NCBI GenBank assembly: GCA_019347575.1
Contig: JAHWKY010000010.1
Span: 62,001-126,000, forward strand
Reading direction: 5' to 3'
DNA length: 64,000 nt
From: Actinomycetota bacterium
GTDB taxonomy: Bacteria; Actinomycetota; Nitriliruptoria; Nitriliruptorales; Nitriliruptoraceae
Part shown: one piece after another, positions 36,037 through 43,875 of the stretch
Numbering within the stretch: position 1 is the first letter of the stretch
Layout: each line of letters starts with the position of its first letter
Position numbers and translations under genes: made by a program
The notes under the pieces: model-generated
Database searches by the model: none
What the model saw: only the letters and a program-made list of their open reading frames with translations
Told to the model about the DNA's origin: nothing

Positions 36037-36563
36037 GTCACACCTCCTCCGGGAACCAGGTCCCGGAGCCGTTCGAGTCCTCTGGACACCTGCGACTTGA
36101 CCGTCCCGATGCTGACTCCGAGCACGTCGGCGGTCTCGGCCTCGGAGAGGTCTTCGTAGTAGCGCAGGACGATCGCCGCTCGCTGCCGCTCGGGCAGGCG
36201 GCCGAGGGCGCGCCACACCTCGTCGTGATCGGCGGCGTGCTCGTCGACACGACGCACGCCTCGCTCATCACCCGACCGCTTGGCCGCTTCGGCTCGTTCG
36301 AGGTAGCGCCGCCGCAGCCGGCTGTTGGCGGTGTTGACGACGGCACGACGCAGGTACGCCCGCGGGTTGTCGACCCGGCCGCGCCTCCACTGGCGGTACA
36401 CGCCAGCGAACGCATCGCTGACGATGTCCTCAGCCTGGTGGTGGTCGCCGGTCAACAGGTACGCGAGCCGCACGGCGTCGCGGTGATGGGCGTTGAACAC
36501 AGCGGCGAAGTCACCCGCCGCGGCGGATGCGCCGCGTGCCGCTCCCAGCACGCTCACTCCCAT
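36033..36563 (-). CDS. ECF-type sigma factor (SigE/SigM-like)
   Basis: A 176-residue alternative sigma factor with region 2 (FAAVFNAHHRDAVRLAYLLTGDHHQAEDIVSDAFAGVYRQW) and region 4 (LPERQRAAIVLRYYEDLSEAETADVLGVSIGTVKSQVSRGLERLRDL) only. The pattern ALLSGDHHQAED with TVKSQVSRG places it in the actinobacterial SigE-50 family. The ATG at 36563 gives a normal length; earlier in-frame starts add a basic stretch without homology. It overlaps and precedes the membrane-anchored partner gene, the usual order for a sigma and its regulator. Confidence 0.88.
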   Translation of the reverse strand: MGVSVLGAARGASAAAGDFAAVFNAHHRDAVRLAYLLTGDHHQAEDIVSDAFAGVYRQWRRGRVDNPRAYLRRAVVNTANSRLRRRYLERAEAAKRSGDERGVRRVDEHAADHDEVWRALGRLPERQRAAIVLRYYEDLSEAETADVLGVSIGTVKSQVSRGLERLRDLVPGGGVT

Positions 36564-36761
36564 CTCGGTCCGTCGCCGCGCCCCGACGCTCGTCGGGCTC
36601 CGGCGCGCCTCCACCCTCCCCGACGCACGAGCCGGGCCGGGGGTTGAGACGACCTCGCCCGGGCCGAGGGCCGCAAACTTGCATACTTGGGGGCGCCTGA
36701 GTGCACCCGACCATTCAAGTTCGCGTCGGGGCGCGGGGGAAGGACGTGCGGGGCGCGATGT

Positions 36762-36788
36762 GCGTCATTTCTGACGCCGCGTTAGGTT
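36762..36788 (+). promoter_or_regulatory. Candidate promoter with dyad for the coiled-coil gene
   Basis: TAGGTT (36783-36788) could be a -10 box about 30 nt before the GTG start. GCGTCA-TTTC-TGACGC (36762-36777), a perfect 6-bp dyad, overlaps the -35 position. Confidence 0.3.
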
Positions 36789-36817
36789 CTGCGCCGCCGT
36801 GCGACCGGAAGGGCCCC

Positions 36818-37126
36818 GTGTTCAGCGACAACAAGCTCATCGAGGCGCTCCGGTCGGTGGGCGAGCTCGGACCGGCGCTGCAAGCCGTGGTCGAGCGGAT
36901 GGACCGGATGGAGGCGGCCCTGCGCGACATGGACACGACCCTGCACGAGGTAAGGGACTCGCTGGACCGCACGACCGCCTCGCTCGGGGAGACGCGGGGC
37001 GCGATGACCGCCAGCTCCGAAATCATCGCGGCCACGGCAGCCGACATCCGCGATGCCGCTGCGTCGATGTCGGAAGTGCGGGCCGCCCTCGACCAGTTCC
37101 CCGGTCTCGACGCCCAGGCCAGCTGA
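36818..37126 (+). CDS. Small coiled-coil protein, unknown function
   Basis: The 102-residue product is almost wholly helical with heptad spacing (ALQAVVERMDRMEAALRDMDTTLHEVRDSLDRTTASLGETRGAMTASSEIIAATAADIRDAAASMSEVRAALDQF), written here in one view as repeated xxLxxxL patterns from residue 15 to 95. There is no signal peptide, membrane helix or cysteine. GGAAGGG is five bases before the GTG. Such proteins often act as scaffolds or structural partners; no family is recognised. It sits alone between the sigma unit and metG. Confidence 0.6.
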   Translation: MFSDNKLIEALRSVGELGPALQAVVERMDRMEAALRDMDTTLHEVRDSLDRTTASLGETRGAMTASSEIIAATAADIRDAAASMSEVRAALDQFPGLDAQAS

Positions 37127-37138
37127 CCGCCCGGGAAC

Positions 37139-37232
37139 GACGGAAACGCGCGCCGACGCGTGTTTCCGTCACGTCCTGCGGCCCAGCCACCACACCGACC
37201 GACGACAACGCGCGCCCACGCGCGTTTCCGTC
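37139..37232. repeat. Pair of 32-bp palindromic repeats
   Basis: Two near-identical 32-bp elements (37139-37170 and 37201-37232) begin GACG and end GTTTCCGTC; each is a near-palindrome with GACGGAAAC and GTTTCCGTC as outer arms in the first and AACGCGCG/CGCGCGTT as perfect inner arms in the second. They occupy the gap between two convergent genes, which fits bidirectional termination or a dispersed palindromic family. Confidence 0.8.
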
Positions 37233-37245
37233 ATACGCCCCGCGG

Positions 37246-38931
37246 CTACTCGTTGGGTAGCTCGATCTTGGGGAAGAGGGGTTCGGCGTCGCCGAGCTGG
37301 GTTCCGGGGACGAGGTCGGGGCGCCGCCACCCCGAGACACCTGATGGGGCGCCGGCCCCGCCGGGCTCGCCCCGCACGGCCTCGCCGACGCCGAGCCATT
37401 GCAGCACCCGGTCCGACGAGAACGGGGTGTAGGGGGCGAAGCCCACGGCGATGCCGGCGATCGCGGCCAACGCCACCGCCAGCGTCTGGGCGGTTCGGGG
37501 CGCGTCGGTCTTGGCGGTCTTCCACGGCTCGAGGGCGTTGAGGTAGGCGTTGGTCGCCTGCGCCGCTTCGAGCGCCTTCTTGAGGGCGGCGCGCAGCTCG
37601 ACGCGCTCGATGAGTTCGCCCTCCTCCCCCAGCAGCGCATCGATCCGGTCGAGCAGCTCCGCGTCGGGACCGTCCAACTCGCCCAGCTCAGGTACGCGCC
37701 CGTCGCAGTTCCGCCCCACGAGCGCGAACACGCGGTTGACGAGGTTGCCCCAGTCGTTGGCCAGCTCGTCGTTGACCCGCCGCGCCAGCTCGGCCTCGGA
37801 GATGTCGGTGTCGGTGTACTCCGGCAGGTTCGCCGCCAGGCCGTAGCGCAACGCGTCGGGCGTGAACGTGTCGAGGTACGCGACGACCGGCGTGCCGATG
37901 CCGCGCGACTTCGATGCCTTCTCGCCCTTGAACGTCACGTACTGGTTGGCGGGCACGTTCGTAGGCAGGTTGAGGTCACCGGATCCGATGAGCTGGGCGG
38001 GCCAGAAGACCGCATGGAACGGGATGTTGTCCTTGCCGACGAAGTAGTAGGTCTCGGCGTCGGGATCCTCCCACCACGCCCGCCACGCCTCCGCGTCGCC
38101 GGAGCGCTGGGCCCACTCCTTCGACGCCGACAGGTAGCCGATGACCGCTTCGAACCACACGTAGATGCGCTTCTCGCTCGCCTCGGTGGAGATGTCGAGC
38201 TCGGGCGGGATGGGCACGCCCCAGTCCAGATCGCGCGTGATAGCGCGGTCCTGCAGACCCTCGCCGAGGAAGCCCCGGGCCCAGTTGATGACGTGGTTGC
38301 GCCAGCCCTCGAGGCCGTCCAACCACGTCGCGACCGGCTCCTGCAGCTTGGTCAGCAGCAGGAAGTAGTGCTCGGTCTCGCGCGGCTCGGGCGTCGCCCC
38401 GGACAGCTTGGAGCGGGGGTCGATCAGATCGACGGGATCGAGGGTCCGGCCGCAGTTGTCGCATTGGTCGCCCCGCGCCTGGCTGTTCCCGCAGTACGGA
38501 CACGTCCCCTCGACGTACCGGTCGGGAAGGAAGCGCTGGCGCTCGGGGTCGAAGAACTGCTCCGTCGTGCGCGTCTCGAGGTACCCGTTGGCGTGCAACG
38601 CGCGGAACATCTGCCACGTGACCTCGCGGTGGTTGTCGGTGCGCGTGCTCGTGAACAGATCGAAGGTGATAGCCAGCACGTCCCACTGTTCGACGATGCG
38701 CGGGTGGTAGCGATCGACGACCTCGGCCGGGGTGATCGACTCCTCGTCCGCCGCGACCATGATCGGCGTCCCGTGCGCGTCCGAGCCCGAGACCATCAGG
38801 ACGCGGTTGCCGGTGATGCGGTGGTAACGCGCGAAGATGTCGGCGGGTAGGTAGGCGCCAGCGATGTGGCCGAGGTGCTGCACGCCGTTGGCGTAGGGCC
38901 AGGCAACGGCGACGAGGACGTGACGGGTCAT
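37246..38931 (-). CDS. metG: Methionyl-tRNA synthetase
   Basis: MetRS charges tRNA-Met. The 561-residue class I synthetase has the HIGH-like HLGH in VAWPYANGVQHLGHIAG, a zinc knuckle CPYCGNSQARGDQCDNC, the WF motif YVWFEAVIGYLSASKEW and the KMSKS-equivalent FKGEKASKSRG, where the methionine is replaced by alanine. A helical anticodon-binding domain follows (about 390-500), and there is no C-terminal dimerisation domain. The last 50 residues are a proline/glycine-rich tail not typical of the family. The ATG has only a weak Shine-Dalgarno. Confidence 0.95.
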   Translation of the reverse strand: MTRHVLVAVAWPYANGVQHLGHIAGAYLPADIFARYHRITGNRVLMVSGSDAHGTPIMVAADEESITPAEVVDRYHPRIVEQWDVLAITFDLFTSTRTDNHREVTWQMFRALHANGYLETRTTEQFFDPERQRFLPDRYVEGTCPYCGNSQARGDQCDNCGRTLDPVDLIDPRSKLSGATPEPRETEHYFLLLTKLQEPVATWLDGLEGWRNHVINWARGFLGEGLQDRAITRDLDWGVPIPPELDISTEASEKRIYVWFEAVIGYLSASKEWAQRSGDAEAWRAWWEDPDAETYYFVGKDNIPFHAVFWPAQLIGSGDLNLPTNVPANQYVTFKGEKASKSRGIGTPVVAYLDTFTPDALRYGLAANLPEYTDTDISEAELARRVNDELANDWGNLVNRVFALVGRNCDGRVPELGELDGPDAELLDRIDALLGEEGELIERVELRAALKKALEAAQATNAYLNALEPWKTAKTDAPRTAQTLAVALAAIAGIAVGFAPYTPFSSDRVLQWLGVGEAVRGEPGGAGAPSGVSGWRRPDLVPGTQLGDAEPLFPKIELPNE

Positions 38932-38998
38932 GGGCGCCGAGGCTACCGCTGCGTTCCGTCCTCACCGCCCCGGCGGGTCCCCGCGGGACGTGATCGCG

Positions 38999-39028
38999 TT
39001 GACCGTTCGCTGACCGCAGCCGTAGGCT
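38999..39028 (+). promoter_or_regulatory. Candidate promoter of the AbrB-like gene
   Basis: TTGACC (38999-39004) and TAGGCT (39023-39028) have an 18-bp spacer and lie about 45 bp before the ATG, on the opposite strand from metG and just outside its coding region. Confidence 0.5.
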
Positions 39029-39072
39029 GCCCGCTCTGCTCCCCCGTCCTGCGCCGATCATCGGGCCCACGC

Positions 39073-39549
39073 ATGAAGTCCACCGGCATCCGCCGCAAGG
39101 TCGACGATCTCGGCCGCATCGTGATCCCCGCGGGCGTCCGCAAGACGCTCGGGATCCGTGAGGGCGATGCGATGGACGTGTCGGTGGACGGCGACAAGGT
39201 CATCCTCGCCAAGCCCCAGGACCGGTGCGTGTTCTGCGGCACGGACGAGGACCTGCAGGAGTTCCGTAGCAAGGCGATGTGCCGCGCGTGTGTGGCGTCG
39301 GTCGGTGTGCTCGACGAGCGTCTGCGGCTGGCGCGACAGGTCCAGGAGCGCGAGCAGCCGAAGGACACGGGGCTGCCCGAGTGGGACGCCCCCGCCCCGT
39401 CACGCCCGGCCGTGACCCAGGAACCCGACAGCTCCCCCAACGGCCGTGAGGCACCGGCGCCCGAGGCTGCGGAGCCCGCCGACGACCGTTCCGGGGAGCG
39501 GCCCGGTCAGCCTGCTCCGGACGCACCGTCCTCGACGACGGCCTGGTAG
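39073..39549 (+). CDS. SpoVT/AbrB-type DNA-binding protein with zinc-ribbon extension
   Basis: The 158-residue protein begins with an AbrB swapped-hairpin domain (STGIRRKVDDLGRIVIPAGVRKTLGIREGDAMDVSVDGDKVIL, residues 3-46), a transition-state-type DNA binder. A four-cysteine ribbon follows at about 53-76 (CVFCGTDEDLQEFRSKAMCRAC). A basic helical stretch and a disordered tail rich in Pro, Ala and Glu end the protein. The two modules together point to a dimeric regulator with a metal-binding or partner-binding addition. Its 3' end overlaps the convergent rsmI by 43 bp. It is divergent from metG. Confidence 0.8.
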   Translation: MKSTGIRRKVDDLGRIVIPAGVRKTLGIREGDAMDVSVDGDKVILAKPQDRCVFCGTDEDLQEFRSKAMCRACVASVGVLDERLRLARQVQEREQPKDTGLPEWDAPAPSRPAVTQEPDSSPNGREAPAPEAAEPADDRSGERPGQPAPDAPSSTTAW

Positions 39550-40355
39550 ACGACCCGCTTGGGGACCCCGTGGCTCGCGGCGACGTCGGCGATCGCAGCC
39601 TTCTTGGTCATCCCGCTCTCCTGACGGACGTGCACGGCCGCGGCGAGGTCATCGGCGTCCACGAGCCCGACCTCCTCCGGTGCTCCACCGATGACGAGGG
39701 TGACCTCGCCACGCAGGTCGTCTGCCGTCTCGGCCAGCGCAACAAGGCGGTCGCGACGCACCTCCTCGTGCAGCTTGGTCAGCTCACGGCACAGCGCCGC
39801 GGGGCGGTCGGGGCCGAGCGTGGCCGCGAGGTCGTGCAGATCGTCGGCTGCACGGTGGGGCGAGACGAACACGACCATGGTTCGACGCTCGGTGGCCAAG
39901 GCAGCGAGGCGCTCCGCACGGGCTGACCCCTTGCGCGGGAGGAAGCCCTCGAACGTGAACCGGTCCGTCGGCAGACCCGAGACCACCAGCGCGGCGAGGA
40001 CCGCGGAGGGGCCTGGTACGTGCTCGAGGACGTGCCCAGCGTCGATGCACGCTCGGACCAGCCGGTAGCCGGGATCGGACACACCCGGCGTCCCGGCGTC
40101 GCTGACGAGCGCGACCGTCGCCCCGTCGTCGAGGCGCGCGAGCACCTCACCGAGACGGGCGTCCTCGTTGTGCTCGTGCAGCGACCGCTGCGGCGTTGCG
40201 ATACCGAGGTGGGCGAGGAGCCGCCCGGTGCGCCGGGTGTCCTCGGCGAGGACGAGGTCGGCGTCCGCGAGCGTCTCGCGGGCGCGTGTTGACACGTCGC
40301 CGAGGTTGCCGATAGGCGTCGCGACGACGATCAGACGTCCCGGGGTCGTGCTCAC
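39507..40355 (-). CDS. rsmI: 16S rRNA (cytidine1402-2'-O)-methyltransferase
   Basis: RsmI methylates the ribose of C1402 in the decoding centre. The 282-residue SAM-dependent tetrapyrrole-methylase-fold enzyme shows LIVVATPIGNLGDVSTRARETL, LVLAEDTRRTGRLL, LVSDAGTPGVSDPGYRLV, GPSAVLAALVVSGL and FEGFLPRKG. The C-terminal MTKKAAIADVAASHGVPKRVVYQ is the usual helical tail. The GTG at 40355 fits the family start. It overlaps the AbrB-like gene tail to tail. Confidence 0.94.
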   Translation of the reverse strand: MSTTPGRLIVVATPIGNLGDVSTRARETLADADLVLAEDTRRTGRLLAHLGIATPQRSLHEHNEDARLGEVLARLDDGATVALVSDAGTPGVSDPGYRLVRACIDAGHVLEHVPGPSAVLAALVVSGLPTDRFTFEGFLPRKGSARAERLAALATERRTMVVFVSPHRAADDLHDLAATLGPDRPAALCRELTKLHEEVRRDRLVALAETADDLRGEVTLVIGGAPEEVGLVDADDLAAAVHVRQESGMTKKAAIADVAASHGVPKRVVYQAVVEDGASGAG

Positions 40356-40420
40356 TCGCCCAACACTAGGTCGACGTGGCAGGGGGATGTGGTGCGGTGC
40401 GGCGCCGTACGCTCCGGCTG

Positions 40421-40957
40421 ATGTTGACGGTCGGCCATGGAACCCTCGAGCAGCGAGCGTTGATGGCGCTGCTGCGGTCGGCTGGAGTGGGACACCTCGT
40501 TGATGTGCGCCGCTTCCCGGCCAGCCGCCGACATCCGCACGTGAACCGAGAGAGGTTGGCGGAACCCCTCGCCACTGCGGGCATCGGCTACAGCTGGGAG
40601 GAGGACCTCGGCGGACGCCGCACCGGCGTCGCCGACTCACCGCACATCGCCATCCGCGACCCCGGGTTCCGGGCCTACGCCGACCACATGACGAGCGAAC
40701 CGTTCGAGGCCGCCCTGGAGCGGGTCCTCGCACTCGACACGGCGACCACGGTGGCGGTCATGTGCGCCGAGAGCCTGTGGTGGCGCTGCCATCGGCGCCT
40801 GATCGCCGACGCGGCGACGTTGTTGCACCGCGCCGACGTCCACCACCTGATGCACGACGGCCGACTCGCCCCGCATCGACCGACCGAGGGAGTACGGATC
40901 GCGAACGATCGCCTCGTCTACGACGTCGGTGTCGATCGACCGCTCGACCTCCGATGA
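40421..40957 (+). CDS. DUF488 family protein
   Basis: A 178-residue DUF488 protein: the conserved opening is LTVGHGTLEQRALMALLRSAGVGHLVDVRRFPASRRHPHVN. YSWEEDLGGRR and the late cysteine/histidine segment VMCAESLWWRCHRRLIAD follow. The MCAE..WRCHR arrangement could bind metal or form a catalytic site, but the function of the family is not established as far as I know. The ATG at 40421 fits the family start. It precedes the mannosyltransferase gene by 92 bp. Confidence 0.85.
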   Translation: MLTVGHGTLEQRALMALLRSAGVGHLVDVRRFPASRRHPHVNRERLAEPLATAGIGYSWEEDLGGRRTGVADSPHIAIRDPGFRAYADHMTSEPFEAALERVLALDTATTVAVMCAESLWWRCHRRLIADAATLLHRADVHHLMHDGRLAPHRPTEGVRIANDRLVYDVGVDRPLDLR

Positions 40958-41049
40958 CCCCGGGCTCGCGGCGCTCCAACCGTCGCTGCAGCGCGCGCCG
41001 ACGACCCGGTGAGGAAGGTCGGTGCGAGGCGTGGGTAGTCTCCGCCCCC

Positions 41050-42921
41050 GTGACCGACCGCTCGCACGCGCTCCGCCTCGCCGTCCCGTCGCTCCTCTTC
41101 CTGGCGTCGGCTGCCGTGCTGTTCCTCCAACTCGGGGAGCCATCGCGCATCATCTTCGACGAGACCTACTACGTCGATGACGCACGCGACTACCTCGACC
41201 ACGGTGTCGAGGACTCGTTCGCGGTCCACCCCCCCGTCGGGAAGTGGATGATCGCCGCCGGTATCGCGCTGCTCGGAGACGACGCCTTCGGGTGGCGGGC
41301 CGCAGGTGCCCTGTCGGGTGCCGTCATCGTGCTGCTGACGTACCTGACAGGGACCCGGCTCCTCCGCCACCGGGGTGTCGCCGCGTTCGCGGCACTGCTC
41401 GTCGCGACCGACGGTCTGTTCTTCGTGCAGGCCCGCACGTCGATGCTCGACATCTTCTTGGCGCTGTTCGTGATGCTCGGCGCGTGGCTGCTGGTCGTCG
41501 ACCACGACGCGAGCGGGCTCTCGGCAGCACCGCCCGGCCTCGAGACCGACCTCGAGGCCGACCTCGGCGACAGTGGCGATCCACGAAAAGAACATCCTCC
41601 CCCCCTCCCGCGACGCGGTCACCTGTTCCGATGGCTGGCAGGACTCTCGTTCGGCTTGGCGGCGGCGACCAAGTGGTCGGCCGCGCTGGCGATCGCGGCG
41701 GCGATCCTGGTGAGCCTGGGATGGGAGGTGGCGCTCCGACGCGGGTGGGGTCTGACGACGCTGGGACGCGTCGCTGGCCTCGGCATGATCGGCGTCGGCA
41801 TCGGCGCGATCGTCGGCGTCATCGTTGGTGCGGTGGTCCTGGGCGGCGTCGATGTCACGATCGCCCTGCTCGGAGCGGGCGGCGGCGGGATCGTCGCGCT
41901 GCTGCTCGATGCACCACTGCGTCGCGCCATCGTCATGGTGCTGGCCTCGCTCGCGCTCGTCCCCGTGCTCGTGTACGTCGTCAGCTACATGCCCTGGATG
42001 GCCAACTACGAACACACCACCGAAGGCGGTGACGAGTGCCTCGAGGATGACGGCACGCTCCAGGAGCCCTGCGACGCCACGCTGTTCGATCGGATCGAGG
42101 GGTGGGGTCGCTACCAGGCATCGGTGTGGAGCTTCCACCGCGACCTGACCGCCGACCATCCCTACCGCGCCCCCGCGTACACCTGGCCAGTGCTCGCTCG
42201 CCCGGTCGTGTACTACTGGGAGACGTGCACCGAGGACCGTGCGCGTGGCGTCCCCAAGACCGACGAGGACGGCGAGGTGGAGGTTCCCGATCCCTGCGTC
42301 GTCGCGCAGGGGGACGCGGCGGAGATCATCGCCCTCGGCAACCCGGCGCTGTGGTGGGGTTTCATCGGGGCGGCACTCACGCTCGTGGCGGGGCTCGTGA
42401 GACGTGATCGGCGCGCCGCGTTCATCGTCACGTTCTGGGCGCTGCAGTTCGTGCCGTGGCTGTTCGTGTCACGACCGGTCTTCCTCTTCTACATGGTCCC
42501 GGTGGTCCCGTTCCTCGCACTGGGCGTGGCCTACGCCGCCGTCTGGCTCAGTGAGCCTCGGCGCTTGTTGGGCCTGTTCGCAGGCGCGCTGCTCGGAGCG
42601 GCGGCGGGCTTCGGCGTCGGCTTCGCCGTCCGTGCGATCGCGGACTCGTCGCGCGCGACCTGGTGGGTGTGGATGGGGGTGGGCTGGCTGGTCGGCGGCG
42701 CCATCGGCGCGCTCGTTGATCGCGACCTCGAGGTCCATCGGGGCGTGCCGGAGCGGGACCGGGCCTGGGTCCGGCACCGACCGGTGGGCGTGTGGTTGGC
42801 GGCCGGTGTGGCCGTCGCGGCGGTGGGGTTGTTCATCTACTTCTACCCCGTGCTGTCAGGCATCCCGATGGCCGATGACCTTGTCCGGCAGCGGTGGTGG
42901 ATCCGACCCGGCTGGATCTGA
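41050..42921 (+). CDS. Protein O-mannosyltransferase (PMT family)
   Basis: This 623-residue polytopic membrane enzyme transfers mannose from polyprenyl-phosphate-mannose to secreted proteins. The GT-C signature loop FDETYYVDDARDYL (with its Asp-Glu pair) is at about 32-45, followed by HPPVGKWMIAAGIALLG, then LVATDGLFFVQARTSMLDIFLALF and AAATKWSAAL. About 12 membrane helices are visible. A central insertion (ASGLSAAPPGLETDLEADLGDSGDPRKEH-like acidic loop) and a second hydrophobic block LGMIGVGIGAIVGVIVGAVVLGG are longer than I recall for Mycobacterium Pmt (Rv1002c). The GTG has no strong ribosome-binding site. Neighbouring rsmI is in the same place in mycobacteria. Confidence 0.88.
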   Translation: MTDRSHALRLAVPSLLFLASAAVLFLQLGEPSRIIFDETYYVDDARDYLDHGVEDSFAVHPPVGKWMIAAGIALLGDDAFGWRAAGALSGAVIVLLTYLTGTRLLRHRGVAAFAALLVATDGLFFVQARTSMLDIFLALFVMLGAWLLVVDHDASGLSAAPPGLETDLEADLGDSGDPRKEHPPPLPRRGHLFRWLAGLSFGLAAATKWSAALAIAAAILVSLGWEVALRRGWGLTTLGRVAGLGMIGVGIGAIVGVIVGAVVLGGVDVTIALLGAGGGGIVALLLDAPLRRAIVMVLASLALVPVLVYVVSYMPWMANYEHTTEGGDECLEDDGTLQEPCDATLFDRIEGWGRYQASVWSFHRDLTADHPYRAPAYTWPVLARPVVYYWETCTEDRARGVPKTDEDGEVEVPDPCVVAQGDAAEIIALGNPALWWGFIGAALTLVAGLVRRDRRAAFIVTFWALQFVPWLFVSRPVFLFYMVPVVPFLALGVAYAAVWLSEPRRLLGLFAGALLGAAAGFGVGFAVRAIADSSRATWWVWMGVGWLVGGAIGALVDRDLEVHRGVPERDRAWVRHRPVGVWLAAGVAVAAVGLFIYFYPVLSGIPMADDLVRQRWWIRPGWI

Positions 42922-42985
42922 TACGGCGTCCCCCGGTCGGACGGACCAGGGAGTACCGGCGTTCGGACCCTGTACGGAAGGCGGG

Positions 42986-43005
42986 CCTCCTACGACGGTA
43001 GGAGG
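42986..43005 (+). promoter_or_regulatory. Hairpin whose 3' arm holds a Shine-Dalgarno-like sequence
   Basis: CCTCCTAC-GACG-GTAGGAGG is a perfect 8-bp stem-tetraloop 64 nt after the mannosyltransferase stop. It may terminate that transcript; the AGGAGG in the 3' arm has no start codon at proper spacing, so I read it as a structural hairpin. Confidence 0.45.
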
Positions 43006-43089
43006 TGACAGCGGAGCGGGTCGCCGAGGCGGCATCGTTCCGACTCGGAGCCGATAGACCGGATCCACCTACCGGAAGGGAAACCGAAC

Positions 43090-43290
43090 ATGCGACTGCG
43101 CTCGAAGAGGTCCATCACCGCTGCGCTGCTTGCAGGCGCGCTCGCGGTCACCGGCGCCGCTTGCGACGACGACGATGACACCGTGGAGGATGTCGATGTG
43201 ACCGAAGGGGTGACCACGACCGGCGGTGACGACGCCACCACGACCACGGGCACTGAGGTGCCCACGGTGGGCGAGACGCCGACCAGCTGA
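43090..43290 (+). CDS. Small secreted acidic protein, possible lipoprotein
   Basis: The 66-residue product has a signal peptide (MRLRSKRSITAALLAGALAV) ending in TGAAC, a marginal lipobox with cysteine 25. The mature part is almost only Asp, Glu, Thr, Val and Gly (DDDDDTVEDVDVTEGVTTTG, then ATTTTGTEVPTVGE). GGAAGG is placed 10 nt before the ATG. A strong terminator follows its stop. The Thr-rich tail next to a mannosyltransferase gene would make it a possible glycosylated substrate, which is inference. Confidence 0.6.
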   Translation: MRLRSKRSITAALLAGALAVTGAACDDDDDTVEDVDVTEGVTTTGGDDATTTTGTEVPTVGETPTS

Positions 43291-43306
43291 CCTACCCAGC
43301 ACGAGC

Positions 43307-43340
43307 GAGGGACCCCGCTCTTTCAGGAGCGGGGTCCCTC
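43307..43340. terminator. Strong bidirectional terminator hairpin
   Basis: GAGGGACCCCGCTC-TTTCAG-GAGCGGGGTCCCTC is a perfect 14-bp stem with a 6-nt loop between two convergent genes. It is followed by TGTTG on the plus strand. Confidence 0.85.
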
Positions 43341-43363
43341 TGTTGCGCCTCCCCGCGGGCGGG

Positions 43364-43732
43364 TCACCCCGACCAGCGTGCCGCGTCTTCGGACGTCTCG
43401 ATCCAAACTCCATGCCAGGATGCGATGCGGCCATCACGCAGCGCGACGAGCGCCAGTCCGCGTTGCGCGTACGCGCCGGAGTCGGCCTGGAAGCGCACGA
43501 CCACCTCGACCGCGACCCGATCGCCGTCCCGGACGGCGACCTCGATCGACGCACGTTCCCTCCGGCCACCGTACGCGCTGAGGTGGTCGACGATCTCGTT
43601 GCTACCTCGGAGGATGGGTCGGTCCACGTTGTCGCGGAAGGTGGCGTCGTCACAGAAGGCCTCCGCGGCCTCGAACGACTCGCCTTCGAAGCCGCGCCGC
43701 ACGAGTTCGAGCAGGTCGTCGAGGTCGGCCAT
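43364..43732 (-). CDS. SnoaL-like / NTF2-fold protein
   Basis: A 122-residue protein with the NTF2-like cone fold pattern: helical start MADLDDLLELVRRGFEGESFEAAEAFCDDATFRDNV, then strands ASIEVAVRDGDRVAVEVVVRFQ and GLALVALRDGRIASWHGVWIE. The final GRIxxWHGVWIE stretch is typical of polyketide-cyclase-like SnoaL proteins. Substrate and role are unknown. The ATG at 43732 is chosen from the fold start; the frame extends upstream without similarity. It is convergent with the small secreted protein gene. Confidence 0.65.
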   Translation of the reverse strand: MADLDDLLELVRRGFEGESFEAAEAFCDDATFRDNVDRPILRGSNEIVDHLSAYGGRRERASIEVAVRDGDRVAVEVVVRFQADSGAYAQRGLALVALRDGRIASWHGVWIETSEDAARWSG

Positions 43733-43875
43733 GCCGGAGCCTACGTCGGCAGTGCGGTCCACGGCGTCGTGGCCGCGGGCGGCACCGGGCAGGGTGGGCG
43801 GCACCCCAGGGGGAGCGTCCACCGGGTCCCGTACGCTGGCTGCTCGCGACGCGACGCTCAGACGGTGATGGGCCG

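Noticed and set aside
37399-38850. A 483-codon plus-strand frame
   Set aside because: It is antisense to metG.
42986-43010. A Shine-Dalgarno for a gene starting near 43005
   Set aside because: No start codon with a sustained frame lies at proper spacing, and the sequence is the 3' arm of a perfect hairpin.
43364-43732. A functional link of this SnoaL-like protein to the one in the hydroquinone operon
   Set aside because: The two share only the fold, lie about 17 kb apart and have no similar neighbours.
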